A DNA stretch of 64,000 nucleotides from Rhizobiaceae bacterium (GTDB lineage Bacteria; Pseudomonadota; Alphaproteobacteria; Rhizobiales; Rhizobiaceae), in assembly GCA_023953905.1 (NCBI GenBank), contig JAMLJA010000004.1, positions 124,001 to 188,000 on the forward strand. The letters run 5' to 3'. The notes under the pieces are model-generated. The model was not told where the DNA came from and searched no databases. It saw only the letters and a list, made by a program, of their open reading frames with translations. The position numbers were made by a program, and so were the translations under genes. Numbering within the stretch: the first letter of the stretch is position 1; the number at the start of each line of letters is the position of its first letter. Below are positions 36,698 to 44,328 of the stretch, in pieces.

Positions 36698-37981
36698 TCA
36701 GGCGACCTGTCTGGCGGGAAGGATCACCGTGAACTCGGCCCCCTGCCCGACTTCCGATTTGATCGACAGACGACCATCATGCCGGGTCAGAATATGCTTG
36801 ACGATGGATAATCCCAGCCCCGTGCCTTTCTGGGCACGACTGGATTGAACGTCGACGCGGTAGAAGCGCTCCGTCAGGCGAGGAATGTGTTCTTCGGGAA
36901 TTCCAGGCCCGAAATCCCGAATGGCAACCCGGATCTGCTGCTGCCCACCCTCGCCCTGACTCGAGATCGACACATCGACCCGACCGCCGGTCTGCCCATA
37001 TTTGCAGGCATTCTCGACGAGGTTCTCAAAAACCTGGAAAAGTTCGTCGCGATCGCCCGACACGAGCAGGTCGCCCGCGGGGAAATCCGTGTGGATGGCA
37101 ACCGAAAGATCCTTCGCCAGCGGCTTGAGGGTATCGATGACGCTCTGGACCACCGAGCGCACATCGACCGGTTCGGCGGGCTTGCCGTGCGACTTCATTT
37201 CCAGACGCGACAGCGAAAGCAGATCGTCGATCAGGCGCGACATGCGCCCGGTCTGTTCCTGCATGATCTTCAGGAAGCGCTCGCGGGCTGCCGGATCATC
37301 CTTGGCGGGACCACGCAGCGTCTCGACAAAGCCGCTGATCGAGGCCAGTGGCGTGCGCATCTCATGGCTGGCATTGGCAATGAAATCGGCGCGCATGCGA
37401 TCGATGCGGCGCGCTTCGCTCTGGTCCTTGAACAGCAGGAAAAACAGGCCCGACCCGGCCCCAATAGACCCTGCCGTCACCAGATAGCTCGCATCGACCG
37501 GTACACGTTCCACATATTCCACGCGACGCGGACCGTCGCTGGAACCGATCACGGATGACAGGAGTTCCTGCATTTCGGGCGCACGATATTTCAGGAGCAT
37601 CGGCATGCCTTCCTGAAGCGGGCCGAATGCCCGCCGGGCAGCATCATTGGCGTAGGAAAGCGCAGAGGTCGCGTCAAAGATGATCAGCGGATCCGGAACA
37701 GCCGCAGCAAGGTCCAGCGCCGAAACATGGTCGGTCACCGCCGTCTCAGGCCGGGCGCTAGAAATGACCGGGATTTGCGTGGATTCCGGCGCTTCAGCCA
37801 CAACGATGCGCAGCACGATTGCCGCCACCACGACGACCAGCCCCGCGATCGCCCATGCGGGATGGTAGAATGCGAGCGCCGTTGCCGCGAGAGCGATCAG
37901 AAGTACTGGCCATTCCCGCCGGCCGGCAGCCATCACGCGCTCGAAAAACCTCGTCTCGCCGTCAACTCCCTCAGTATTCAT
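36698..37981 (-). CDS. phoR: phosphate regulon sensor histidine kinase PhoR
   Basis: Membrane histidine kinase, 427 aa. Two closely spaced N-terminal membrane segments (about 18-62) are followed by a PAS-like domain (about 90-190), HisKA with the phosphorylated histidine in NASHEMRTPLAS (about 207), and a HATPase domain with the N box ENLVENACKYG, DFGPGIPEEHI and GTGLGLSIVKHIL. It would phosphorylate PhoB during phosphate limitation. It is divergent from the polyphosphate kinase gene (88-base gap), which hints at shared phosphate control. Confidence 0.9.
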   Translation of the reverse strand: MNTEGVDGETRFFERVMAAGRREWPVLLIALAATALAFYHPAWAIAGLVVVVAAIVLRIVVAEAPESTQIPVISSARPETAVTDHVSALDLAAAVPDPLIIFDATSALSYANDAARRAFGPLQEGMPMLLKYRAPEMQELLSSVIGSSDGPRRVEYVERVPVDASYLVTAGSIGAGSGLFFLLFKDQSEARRIDRMRADFIANASHEMRTPLASISGFVETLRGPAKDDPAARERFLKIMQEQTGRMSRLIDDLLSLSRLEMKSHGKPAEPVDVRSVVQSVIDTLKPLAKDLSVAIHTDFPAGDLLVSGDRDELFQVFENLVENACKYGQTGGRVDVSISSQGEGGQQQIRVAIRDFGPGIPEEHIPRLTERFYRVDVQSSRAQKGTGLGLSIVKHILTRHDGRLSIKSEVGQGAEFTVILPARQVA

Positions 37982-38069
37982 TGCGCCCCGCTGCTCCGGT
38001 CCATCACTCGGCTCTGGACCGCCATGCGCGCACCCAATAGCATAAGCAGAGCTTCAGAAAGGTGACAAA

Positions 38070-38966
38070 ATGGGTTCCGGAAACGACAGCGACAAGACGT
38101 CGAACACGCTCAAGGTGAAGGTGGGCGGGAAGGAGCGCATTTTCGATATAGACGATCCCGATCTGCCGGACTGGGTCAAGAAGCGTGTGCTCAGCGCGGG
38201 CGGCTATCCGTATTCCAAGAAGATGGACCGGGAAGAGTACGAAGAGACGCTGCGGACGCTGCAGATCGAACTGGTGAAGGTCCAGACCTGGCAGCAGCAG
38301 ACAGGCCAGCGCGTCATCGCGCTCTTCGAGGGGCGCGATGCCGCCGGCAAGGGCGGCACGATTAATGTGATTCGACAGAACATGAACCCGCGCAGCGCAC
38401 GCAACGTCGCCTTGACCAAGCCGACCGAAACCGAGCGCGGCCAGTGGTATTTCCAGCGCTACATCACGCATTTTCCGACCGCCGGCGAGTTCGTCACCTT
38501 CGACCGCTCATGGTACAACCGCGCGGGCGTCGAGCCGGTCATGGGGTTCTGTACCCCTGAGCAGCACCGCGACTTTCTGGAAGCCACACCCGGCTTCGAG
38601 AAGATGATTGTCGACGAGCATATTCATCTGTTCAAGTTCTGGCTCAATATCGGCCAGGAAACCCAGCTCAAGCGCTTCCACGACCGCCGCCACAGCCCGC
38701 TGCGGCACTGGAAGTTCTCGGCCATGGATGTCGCCGGCATGAAGAAATGGGACGAATATACCGAGATGCGCGACCTGATGTTCCACCGAACGCATTCCCC
38801 GCATGCGCCATGGATCATCATTCGCGCCAATGACAAGCGGCGCGCGCGACTCGCGGCGATCCGGCGCGTGCTTCAAAGCCTGCCCTATACGGATCGCGAC
38901 CTCGACGCGATCGGCAAGGCCGATCCCAAGATCATCGGCGACGGCCCCGGCTTCCTCAACGAGTAG
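38070..38966 (+). CDS. ppk2: polyphosphate kinase 2
   Basis: PPK2-family nucleoside phosphate kinase, 298 aa, moving phosphate between polyphosphate and ADP or GDP. Walker A is in [13 protein letters not shown] (about 89-101), Walker B and catalytic aspartate in [19 protein letters not shown], and the lid arginines in [16 protein letters not shown]. The N-terminal part through [22 protein letters not shown] fits class I members. It is divergent from phoR, so it is plausibly phosphate-regulated. The first copy of the 62-bp direct repeat begins 74 bases after its stop. Confidence 0.92.
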   Translation: MGSGNDSDKTSNTLKVKVGGKERIFDIDDPDLPDWVKKRVLSAGGYPYSKKMDREEYEETLRTLQIELVKVQTWQQQTGQRVIALFEGRDAAGKGGTINVIRQNMNPRSARNVALTKPTETERGQWYFQRYITHFPTAGEFVTFDRSWYNRAGVEPVMGFCTPEQHRDFLEATPGFEKMIVDEHIHLFKFWLNIGQETQLKRFHDRRHSPLRHWKFSAMDVAGMKKWDEYTEMRDLMFHRTHSPHAPWIIIRANDKRRARLAAIRRVLQSLPYTDRDLDAIGKADPKIIGDGPGFLNE

Positions 38967-39039
38967 CCGGGTGGTGACTTAGCGGCGGGGATGATTGATA
39001 AGCCGCAACGCCGCCGCGATCTCAGGTCCTCCGACTTCG

Positions 39040-39101
39040 CGGCAGGGCGACTTGGTGCGCGGGCTGCCGCGCCATGCGGCGTCTTTTCCCAAAGATGCGG
39101 C
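39040..39101. repeat. 62-bp direct repeat, left copy (duplicated glycosyltransferase 3' end)
   Basis: Identical to 40240-40301 except for one base (C at 39083, T at 40283), exactly 1200 bp apart. In the right copy the sequence encodes the last residues of the glycosyltransferase (minus strand); in that frame the single difference is synonymous (AAG against AAA lysine). The left copy has no attached gene, so it looks like the displaced original 3' end after an insertion event. Weaker similarity (ggtag) continues to 39110. Confidence 0.9.
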
Positions 39102-39144
39102 CTTAGGTAGATAAAGCACCAAGCGGTGCAGAGCGGCCTAAAGC

Positions 39145-39164
39145 CGGTTCCAAGAAAGGAACCG
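39145..39164. terminator. hairpin at the left end of the cassette
   Basis: cggttcc and ggaaccg pair around a six-base loop, 38 bases beyond the end (stop codon) of the minus-strand membrane-protein gene. No clear T-run follows on the minus strand, so it may be a weak terminator or an element end structure. Confidence 0.4.
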
Positions 39165-39201
39165 CGCTATGCGCGCATTGATGGTAGTGACGCTTGCTTT
39201 T

Positions 39202-40011
39202 CTAGGTGGCGAAGCCGCCGATGTCCCCTGTAATTTCAAATTGTTCTGTGTCCTCGATTATGGAAACACCAATACTGCCTTGAGAGATAAGGAACGAGAA
39301 ACCGGTTTGATGGATCGATTCATCAGACGGCGTCCGGTAGGTGACGCATCCGCAAACAATGGGATAAACACGACTGGTGTAGACGGCATTCGGTTTCAAA
39401 TCGTCAATCGACGCCGAGAATGCTTGGTATCTGCGGTAAGATTCTTGCGGGACTAAGAACCGACCGTCTCGATTAGCGATCTTCCCCTGCTCAGCCAGGC
39501 GCGCAATGATCTCGGGAACCTTTTCAAGATCAAAGGTCGATTCCAAGTCGCTGTTGATACTAAACGCTGGCATGGAACCGAAGTTCTTAACAATGATATT
39601 GACCGGAAAGGAGAGTTGTTGGTCACTCACGGTTATGGCATCGATTGTCAAATCGACGCCTATCCAAGCCCGCTGAGACTGCCGGGCTATGGCGTTCATC
39701 TCGCGGTTCGTAACCAGCGTGTCGCGAACGAGCCTTACAGCCCATATGCTGACGCCAGTGGCAGCAATTGTGAAGAACGCCATGATCCACTGTGCGTACG
39801 AATCCTTCGGCGCAGTGTAGGTTTCCCAGAATCCGGTCGTTACGATTGGCTGGTCGTGTCTGCCGGCTGTCTGCTCGGTGTTTGGTTGTCTTACTTGGGC
39901 ATTGACTGGATCACCCGCCCACGTCTGGATGGCGCAAATCGCGACAATCGAAACCAGCGCTAGTCCAAGCGCTACAAGCGCACCTCTGTCGCGCCGATGG
40001 CTGTAAGACAT
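39202..40011 (-). CDS. hypothetical two-transmembrane-segment protein
   Basis: A 269-aa protein I cannot assign to a named family. Residues 11-32 form a membrane segment, about 75-95 a second one (WIMAFFTIAATGVSIWAVRLV), with a polar 40-residue segment between. Then comes a short helix with NREMNAIARQSQRAWIGVDL and a C-terminal domain of about 150 residues rich in beta strands. The RQSQRAWIGVD element recurs, from memory, in many unannotated accessory membrane proteins. It follows the DUF6471 gene with a 40-base overlap, so the pair is translated together. Both lie inside the repeat-bounded cassette. Confidence 0.65.
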   Translation of the reverse strand: MSYSHRRDRGALVALGLALVSIVAICAIQTWAGDPVNAQVRQPNTEQTAGRHDQPIVTTGFWETYTAPKDSYAQWIMAFFTIAATGVSIWAVRLVRDTLVTNREMNAIARQSQRAWIGVDLTIDAITVSDQQLSFPVNIIVKNFGSMPAFSINSDLESTFDLEKVPEIIARLAEQGKIANRDGRFLVPQESYRRYQAFSASIDDLKPNAVYTSRVYPIVCGCVTYRTPSDESIHQTGFSFLISQGSIGVSIIEDTEQFEITGDIGGFAT

Positions 40012-40193
40012 TGAAGTAGAAAAGCCGCCGTGAATTTGCCCCTGGAGAGCTTATTCCGCACGTTTACTTCCTTCTCGTCAACGCCAATCGCTGCCATCTT
40101 TTCCACGAGTTGCGCATAGGGCACCCCGTGGCGCTTCAATTCTGTCTTCAGGAGGTTCGCCGCTAGGGCCTCATAGTCCGTTTTCTCGGCCAT
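39972..40193 (-). CDS. DUF6471 domain protein
   Basis: A 73-aa protein that is one complete DUF6471 domain: LLKTELKRHGVPYAQLVEKMAAIGVDEKEVNVRNKLSRGKFTAAFLLQCLTAIGA in pieces. The pattern of helices with a Y-x-x-L turn resembles a lambda-repressor-like helix-turn-helix, so DNA binding and control of the adjacent membrane gene is possible; the family has no established function that I know. The start is taken at 40193 (MAEKTDYEAL); the frame open to 40835 is antisense read-through of the glycosyltransferase. The stop is 40 bases inside the membrane-protein gene. Confidence 0.72.
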   Translation of the reverse strand: MAEKTDYEALAANLLKTELKRHGVPYAQLVEKMAAIGVDEKEVNVRNKLSRGKFTAAFLLQCLTAIGATEVRL

Positions 40194-40234
40194 ACTTCTC
40201 GCTCGCGATCCAAAAGGTCTGCAAGCAACTACCC

Positions 40235-42184
40235 CTATTCGGCAGGGCGACTTGGTGCGCGGGCTGCCGCGCCATGCGGCGTTTTTTCCCAAAGATGCGG
40301 CATGCGGTAGAGGTGGACGATGGAGCGCCACGCGGCATAGGACATCATCAGCCAGTAAAGCGGCGTAACCGCGATGACCTTCCACAAGCCGCGCCGCTTG
40401 TCCGGAGGCGTCGCCAGCCGCCCGAGCATCCAGAACGACACATAGCCCGCGATGATGTTGACGGTGTCGACCACCAGCAGCGACGACTGGAGGGTGCTGA
40501 GCGTGTGTCCCGTGGCGAGGCTGATCGCGACCCAGCTCATGGTGCCGATGAAAACCGGGTGAACGGCCGCCGAGAGCACCATTCCGCCAAACAGCACCTG
40601 CGCGATCAGGAAGGACTTTGGTCCCAGCTGACGATAGAAGGCGGCGGGATTGCGCATGTGGACGAGCCACGTCTGCAACCAGCCCTTGAACCATCGCGTG
40701 CGCTGGGGGATCCAGACCCGGGCCGTCTCCGGCGCATCTTCGAGCGTCGGCAGCGAGATGGTCTCCGTGCGATAGCCGAACCGCATGAGCCTCGCGCCAA
40801 GATCGGCATCCTCGGTGACGTTGAACGGATCCCATCTGCCGACGCTCTCCAGTGCGGAGCGGCGGAAATGGTTTGATGTGCCGCCGAGCGGAAGCATCAG
40901 CCGATGCCGCGAGAGCCAGGGCAGAAGACCCCTGAAGAGCGCCGCATATTCGAACGCGAACGAGCGCGCGATCCAGCTCCGGTGCCCGTTGGCGATCTCG
41001 AGCGGGGCCTGAAGGCAGGCAAGACGCTCGTCATTTGTCGAAAAACGCTGCCATGCCTCGATCAGCTGATCGGGATGTGGCCGGTCCTCCGCATCGTAGA
41101 GAACGACCAGCGAACCGCGGCATGTCTGCAACGCGTAATTAAGCGCCTTGGGTTTCGTGCGCGGTCCGAAATTCGGCACCTCCACGATCTCCATATAGGA
41201 GGGAGGGCGGGCCGCCCTCAGCGCCGCGATCGTCTCGGCGTCATCGGCTTCGCATACGAGCTTTATGTCGAGCTTGCTGGCCGGCCAGGCGATCCGGCTC
41301 AGAGATGCAACCAGTTCGCCGGCGATCTCGGCCTCGCGATACAGCGCCACAAGCACGGAATAGACCGGCAGATCGACGGGGATCGGTTGTTCCTCGGCGC
41401 GGACGGGCGGATTGACCCCGGATGCGACAGCGGCAAAGCGCAGGCATACGCAGGACAGGAAGAAGAAGCTGAAAACGACGTGAAGCACGGCGAAGGTGGC
41501 GGTCGGCCATGTCCACATCGCTGCCGGCACGCCGATGGCCAAGGCGCCAACCACGCTGCCCTGCCAGGCATTGACCACGGTGCGCGCCGAATAGTCGGGA
41601 TAACGCGTGAAGAGATCGAAGGTGGCAATATTGCCAAGCAGCGAGGAGACCCGCCGCATCAATGCCGCGCGCAGAATGGGCGATGCAACGACACGCAGGC
41701 GGCTTGCCAGTTGCGGCATCTCACGCAGACGTCGCGTGAGTTTTTGCGCCTCAAGGCTGTGCAAGAGAACGCGTGTATCGGCACCGTCGCTGACGCGCAG
41801 GGGCGGCATCGGGCGGTCACTCGCCAGGATCATAGCCGCCTGATTGTCGCCCAGCACCAGCGCGTCGGCATCCACCTCGCCTTGCGCATCCAGGCCGGCA
41901 TTTGCCGCCACGGCGCGGGCAATGTCATGCGCGGTGGCGTGCCCCTGCGCGACCGCCTCCTCCTTCAGCGTGGTGCCGTTTCGCTCCGCAGCAGCAGCAA
42001 TCGTGACGGCCTTCTCGTCAGAGATTCCGAGCCGTTCAAAGATTGGCCACCAGGTGGACAGTTGCGGGAAGATAAGGTCGGCGGCCTTGCGGGCTGTCGT
42101 GTCCGGCAAGGGAGAAGAGCCGCCTCCGGGAACGGCGCCGTTGCGCCGTTGGGGCTCAAAGCTGGAAACCTCAAAGTACGACAT
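40235..42184 (-). CDS. membrane glycosyltransferase family 2 protein
   Basis: A 649-aa processive-type glycosyltransferase. An N-terminal MshEN-like region (about 45-115, LKEEAVAQGHATAHDIARAVAANAGL) is followed by two membrane segments (about 207-245) and the GT2 domain with DAEDRPHPDQL (D-x-D type) and the acceptor motif QRTRWFKGW. Three to four C-terminal membrane segments follow. This layout recalls bacterial polysaccharide synthases of the cellulose-synthase or NfrB type; the product is unknown. The last 20 residues are encoded by the right copy of the 62-bp direct repeat, so the C-terminus is probably altered from the ancestral one. Confidence 0.82.
   Translation of the reverse strand: MSYFEVSSFEPQRRNGAVPGGGSSPLPDTTARKAADLIFPQLSTWWPIFERLGISDEKAVTIAAAAERNGTTLKEEAVAQGHATAHDIARAVAANAGLDAQGEVDADALVLGDNQAAMILASDRPMPPLRVSDGADTRVLLHSLEAQKLTRRLREMPQLASRLRVVASPILRAALMRRVSSLLGNIATFDLFTRYPDYSARTVVNAWQGSVVGALAIGVPAAMWTWPTATFAVLHVVFSFFFLSCVCLRFAAVASGVNPPVRAEEQPIPVDLPVYSVLVALYREAEIAGELVASLSRIAWPASKLDIKLVCEADDAETIAALRAARPPSYMEIVEVPNFGPRTKPKALNYALQTCRGSLVVLYDAEDRPHPDQLIEAWQRFSTNDERLACLQAPLEIANGHRSWIARSFAFEYAALFRGLLPWLSRHRLMLPLGGTSNHFRRSALESVGRWDPFNVTEDADLGARLMRFGYRTETISLPTLEDAPETARVWIPQRTRWFKGWLQTWLVHMRNPAAFYRQLGPKSFLIAQVLFGGMVLSAAVHPVFIGTMSWVAISLATGHTLSTLQSSLLVVDTVNIIAGYVSFWMLGRLATPPDKRRGLWKVIAVTPLYWLMMSYAAWRSIVHLYRMPHLWEKTPHGAAARAPSRPAE
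40240..40301. repeat. 62-bp direct repeat, right copy (inside glycosyltransferase 3' end)
   Basis: Partner of 39040-39101 with one mismatch in 62. It forms the coding end of the glycosyltransferase from MPHLWEKTP onward. The TAG stop lies two bases outside the repeat, inside the inserted cassette. Confidence 0.9.
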
Positions 42185-42459
42185 GGACGCACCGATGAGT
42201 GAAGGGATCCACCCAGATGCGGATGATCAACAGATCCGAACGCGCGCTCACGAGGATGCGTCCGGAAGACGCAACACATCCGCAAGCGCGCGAAGTGCCA
42301 CTGATTTCATGTCAATCCCACCCAGCCTCAAGAATAGCGGGCCCCGCAACGGCGCAAATTACGTGATCGCGCAGGTGTCGATCCTCGGCGGGACAGATTT
42401 GACCCAGAATTCACCGGGATCTGCGCGCGTGCCGATGTCCTTGCGAAAGGAAATCCCGG

Positions 42460-42687
42460 TCAGGAAATAAATCCAAGACGGATTGCCACCGCGACTGCCT
42501 GCGTCCGGTTGACCGCGCCAAGTTTTGTTTTCGCGTTGAGCAAGTGCTTCTCGGAAGTGTGTTCAGAGATACCTAGAATTCTGGATATTTCCCATTCACT
42601 CTTGCCATCTGCAGCCAGTTCGAGACATTCAATCTCCCGTGGCGTCAAATCGATAGAAACGCCAATTCCAATTCCCAATCCTTGCAC
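42460..42687 (-). CDS. orphan LuxR-type helix-turn-helix protein
   Basis: A 75-aa protein that is nearly only a LuxR/FixJ DNA-binding domain (LTPREIECLELAADGKSEWEISRILGISEHTSEKHLLNAKTKL in pieces), with the invariant glutamate and the recognition helix. The frame upstream closes at a TGA about 13 codons before the GTG, so no receiver or autoinducer domain is attached. The GTG at 42687 is preceded by GGAAG. The gene and its 230-base upstream region are visibly AT-rich, unlike the flanks, which suggests acquisition from elsewhere. The 275 bases between it and the glycosyltransferase start hold no feature I can support. Confidence 0.65.
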   Translation of the reverse strand: MQGLGIGIGVSIDLTPREIECLELAADGKSEWEISRILGISEHTSEKHLLNAKTKLGAVNRTQAVAVAIRLGFIS

Positions 42688-42917
42688 CTCAAATTCTTCC
42701 GAAATCTGTAAAAATATTCCATTTCAACTATTTATTTCTTTACCTGTTCCATCAACAAACCCATGATTGCGACTGGGATCGTCGCTGCACGTTTAGCGCG
42801 ATCCTGGGGCGACGTGTTCGCGCGACCATGACTGCCTCGAACCGACCACATTGAAGGGATAATCGCGCTCAATTAGGGTTCGAGTTCCCTTGTTCGTGAT
42901 TTGACGCGGCGGCTTGT

Positions 42918-43754
42918 GTGAAATCTTCCATCCTTTCTTTGCTGCTTCTATTCGGACTTACCGTCGCGCCCGCTTTGGCACAGTCACCGAACGTGCCGGT
43001 CTTCTGGGACGAAAAGGAACAGTTCACCGTCCCTGATCTCTCGACCCGCGAACGTATCCGCTTCCTGACCACCACGGACTTCGCGCCTTTCAATTTTCTC
43101 GACGCAAATGGCCGTCTCTCCGGATTCCACGTCGATCTCGCTCGCGCGATCTGCCGGGAACTGAAGATCTCGGATCGATGCCAGATTCAGGCGCTGCCCT
43201 GGTCGGAACTCGACGCCGCCTTGTCCGACAAGCAGGGCGAGGCGCTCCTCGCGGGCGTGGCCATAACAGCCGAAAGCAGGGAGAAGTATGCGTTCACGCG
43301 GCCATATCTGCGCTTTCCGGCGCGATTTGTCGCCACAAACGCCTCAAACTTTGCGGAACCGCTCTACCAATCCCTGCAAAGCCGTCGAATCGGCGTGGTG
43401 GCCGCATCATCACATGAGCGCATGCTCAAGGCCGATTTTCCAAAGAGCGTCGCGATACCCTATCCCGACGCGAAGACGATGCAGGACGAGCTTGCGGAGG
43501 GCAAGCTGGATGCCGTGTTTGGGGACGGTATGCGGCTCGCAATATGGCTGGGAACGTCGCAGGAGGCTGGGTGCTGCCGGTTTGTTGGCGGCCCCTATAT
43601 CGCGCCCGAACATCTTGGCCAGGGTCTCGCGATCGCTGTCCCAAAAGAGGATCAGGAACTCGCGCAGGCCTTCAACTATGCGCTGCACGAAATCGGCGTC
43701 AAAGGCATCTTTGCGGAGCTTTACCTGCGCTATTTCCCGATAAGCTTCTACTGA
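42918..43754 (+). CDS. amino-acid-type periplasmic solute-binding protein (family 3), orphan
   Basis: A 278-aa protein with a Sec signal peptide (residues 1-21, cleavage after ALA-Q) and the family 3 solute-binding fold: TTDFAPFNFLDANGRLSGFHVDLARAICRELKI, then AITAESREKYAFTRPYLRFPARFV. It starts with GTG at 42918; nearby GTG at 42916 is out of frame. No permease or ATPase genes accompany it, so it may serve a distant transporter or act as a ligand sensor. It lies between an orphan LuxR-type regulator and the TerB-like gene. Confidence 0.85.
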   Translation: MKSSILSLLLLFGLTVAPALAQSPNVPVFWDEKEQFTVPDLSTRERIRFLTTTDFAPFNFLDANGRLSGFHVDLARAICRELKISDRCQIQALPWSELDAALSDKQGEALLAGVAITAESREKYAFTRPYLRFPARFVATNASNFAEPLYQSLQSRRIGVVAASSHERMLKADFPKSVAIPYPDAKTMQDELAEGKLDAVFGDGMRLAIWLGTSQEAGCCRFVGGPYIAPEHLGQGLAIAVPKEDQELAQAFNYALHEIGVKGIFAELYLRYFPISFY

Positions 43755-43765
43755 GTGCCGCGCAA

Positions 43766-44179
43766 TCAGCCGAAGGAGCGCAGACGCGCCTTGGCAGCAC
43801 GCTCGATTGCCGTGCAGACGGAAGGCTCCAGTTCGAGATGACCGCGTAGCATCTGCATGATGCGCGCCTCTTCCATGCGCATTTCCAGATCGACGGCTGC
43901 GACCTCGAATGCCGCAGCGTAGGCCGTGTCATGAAGATGGATTGGAATGGCGCGCGCTGCCTCGGTGAGCAGCTTGTTCAAGCCGCCTGGATTCTGCAGA
44001 GCGGACTGGCATTGCTGCGAGACCTCCAGAAGGTTGGAGTCATCGAAACCATCGAAAACGGGCCATGTCCTTACCACGTCGCCTATACGTGCAAGCTCGA
44101 CATCGGTCATATCGCGATCCGAGGCGGACGTGATCACCATCAGATAGATGATGGCTTCCTGAACACTTGGCAGCGGCAC
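43766..44179 (-). CDS. TerB-like (tellurite resistance) family protein
   Basis: A 137-aa all-helical cytoplasmic protein. The pattern YLMVITSASDRDMTDVELARIGDVV near the N-terminus and AVDLEMRMEEARIMQMLRGHLEL near the C-terminus matches the TerB helical-bundle fold, in which acidic residues of these helices bind divalent metal. Start is a GTG at 44179 preceded by GAGGGA. No other ter genes are near, so tellurite resistance should not be assumed. It converges with the solute-binding gene, whose stop is 11 bases away. Confidence 0.7.
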   Translation of the reverse strand: MPLPSVQEAIIYLMVITSASDRDMTDVELARIGDVVRTWPVFDGFDDSNLLEVSQQCQSALQNPGGLNKLLTEAARAIPIHLHDTAYAAAFEVAAVDLEMRMEEARIMQMLRGHLELEPSVCTAIERAAKARLRSFG

Positions 44180-44328
44180 TTTGATCCCTCAACATTATTG
44201 ATCCCGAATTTGGGTAGGCCGACGCGCTTGTTCAAGGAAATTCCCCGCCATCGTTGACGCATTGAGCGCGCACGCATAGAGCATGCGCCCGTACGAGGCC
44301 GGTGCGGCCTATCATCAGGATTTTGCCT

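Larger units (their letters stand above)
39102..40239. mobile_element. 1.2-kb cassette inserted at the glycosyltransferase 3' end (no integrase)
   Basis: The segment between the two 62-bp repeats carries two overlapping minus-strand genes (a DUF6471 protein and a two-membrane-segment protein) and a short hairpin at its left end. By eye its GC is near 50 percent, clearly lower than the flanks. The insertion left the glycosyltransferase open reading frame intact, with a TAG two bases beyond the repeat. No transposase, integrase or terminal inverted repeats are visible, so it is either a non-autonomous unit mobilised in trans or the remainder of a larger element. Confidence 0.65.

Noticed and set aside
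39169..39456. Plus-strand frame of 95 codons inside the cassette
   Set aside because: It is antisense to the 269-aa membrane-protein gene, has no ribosome-binding site or recognisable motif, and the minus-strand frame is the better coding candidate.
43766..44179. Tellurite resistance locus
   Set aside because: Only a single TerB-like gene is present; the fold alone does not imply tellurite resistance.
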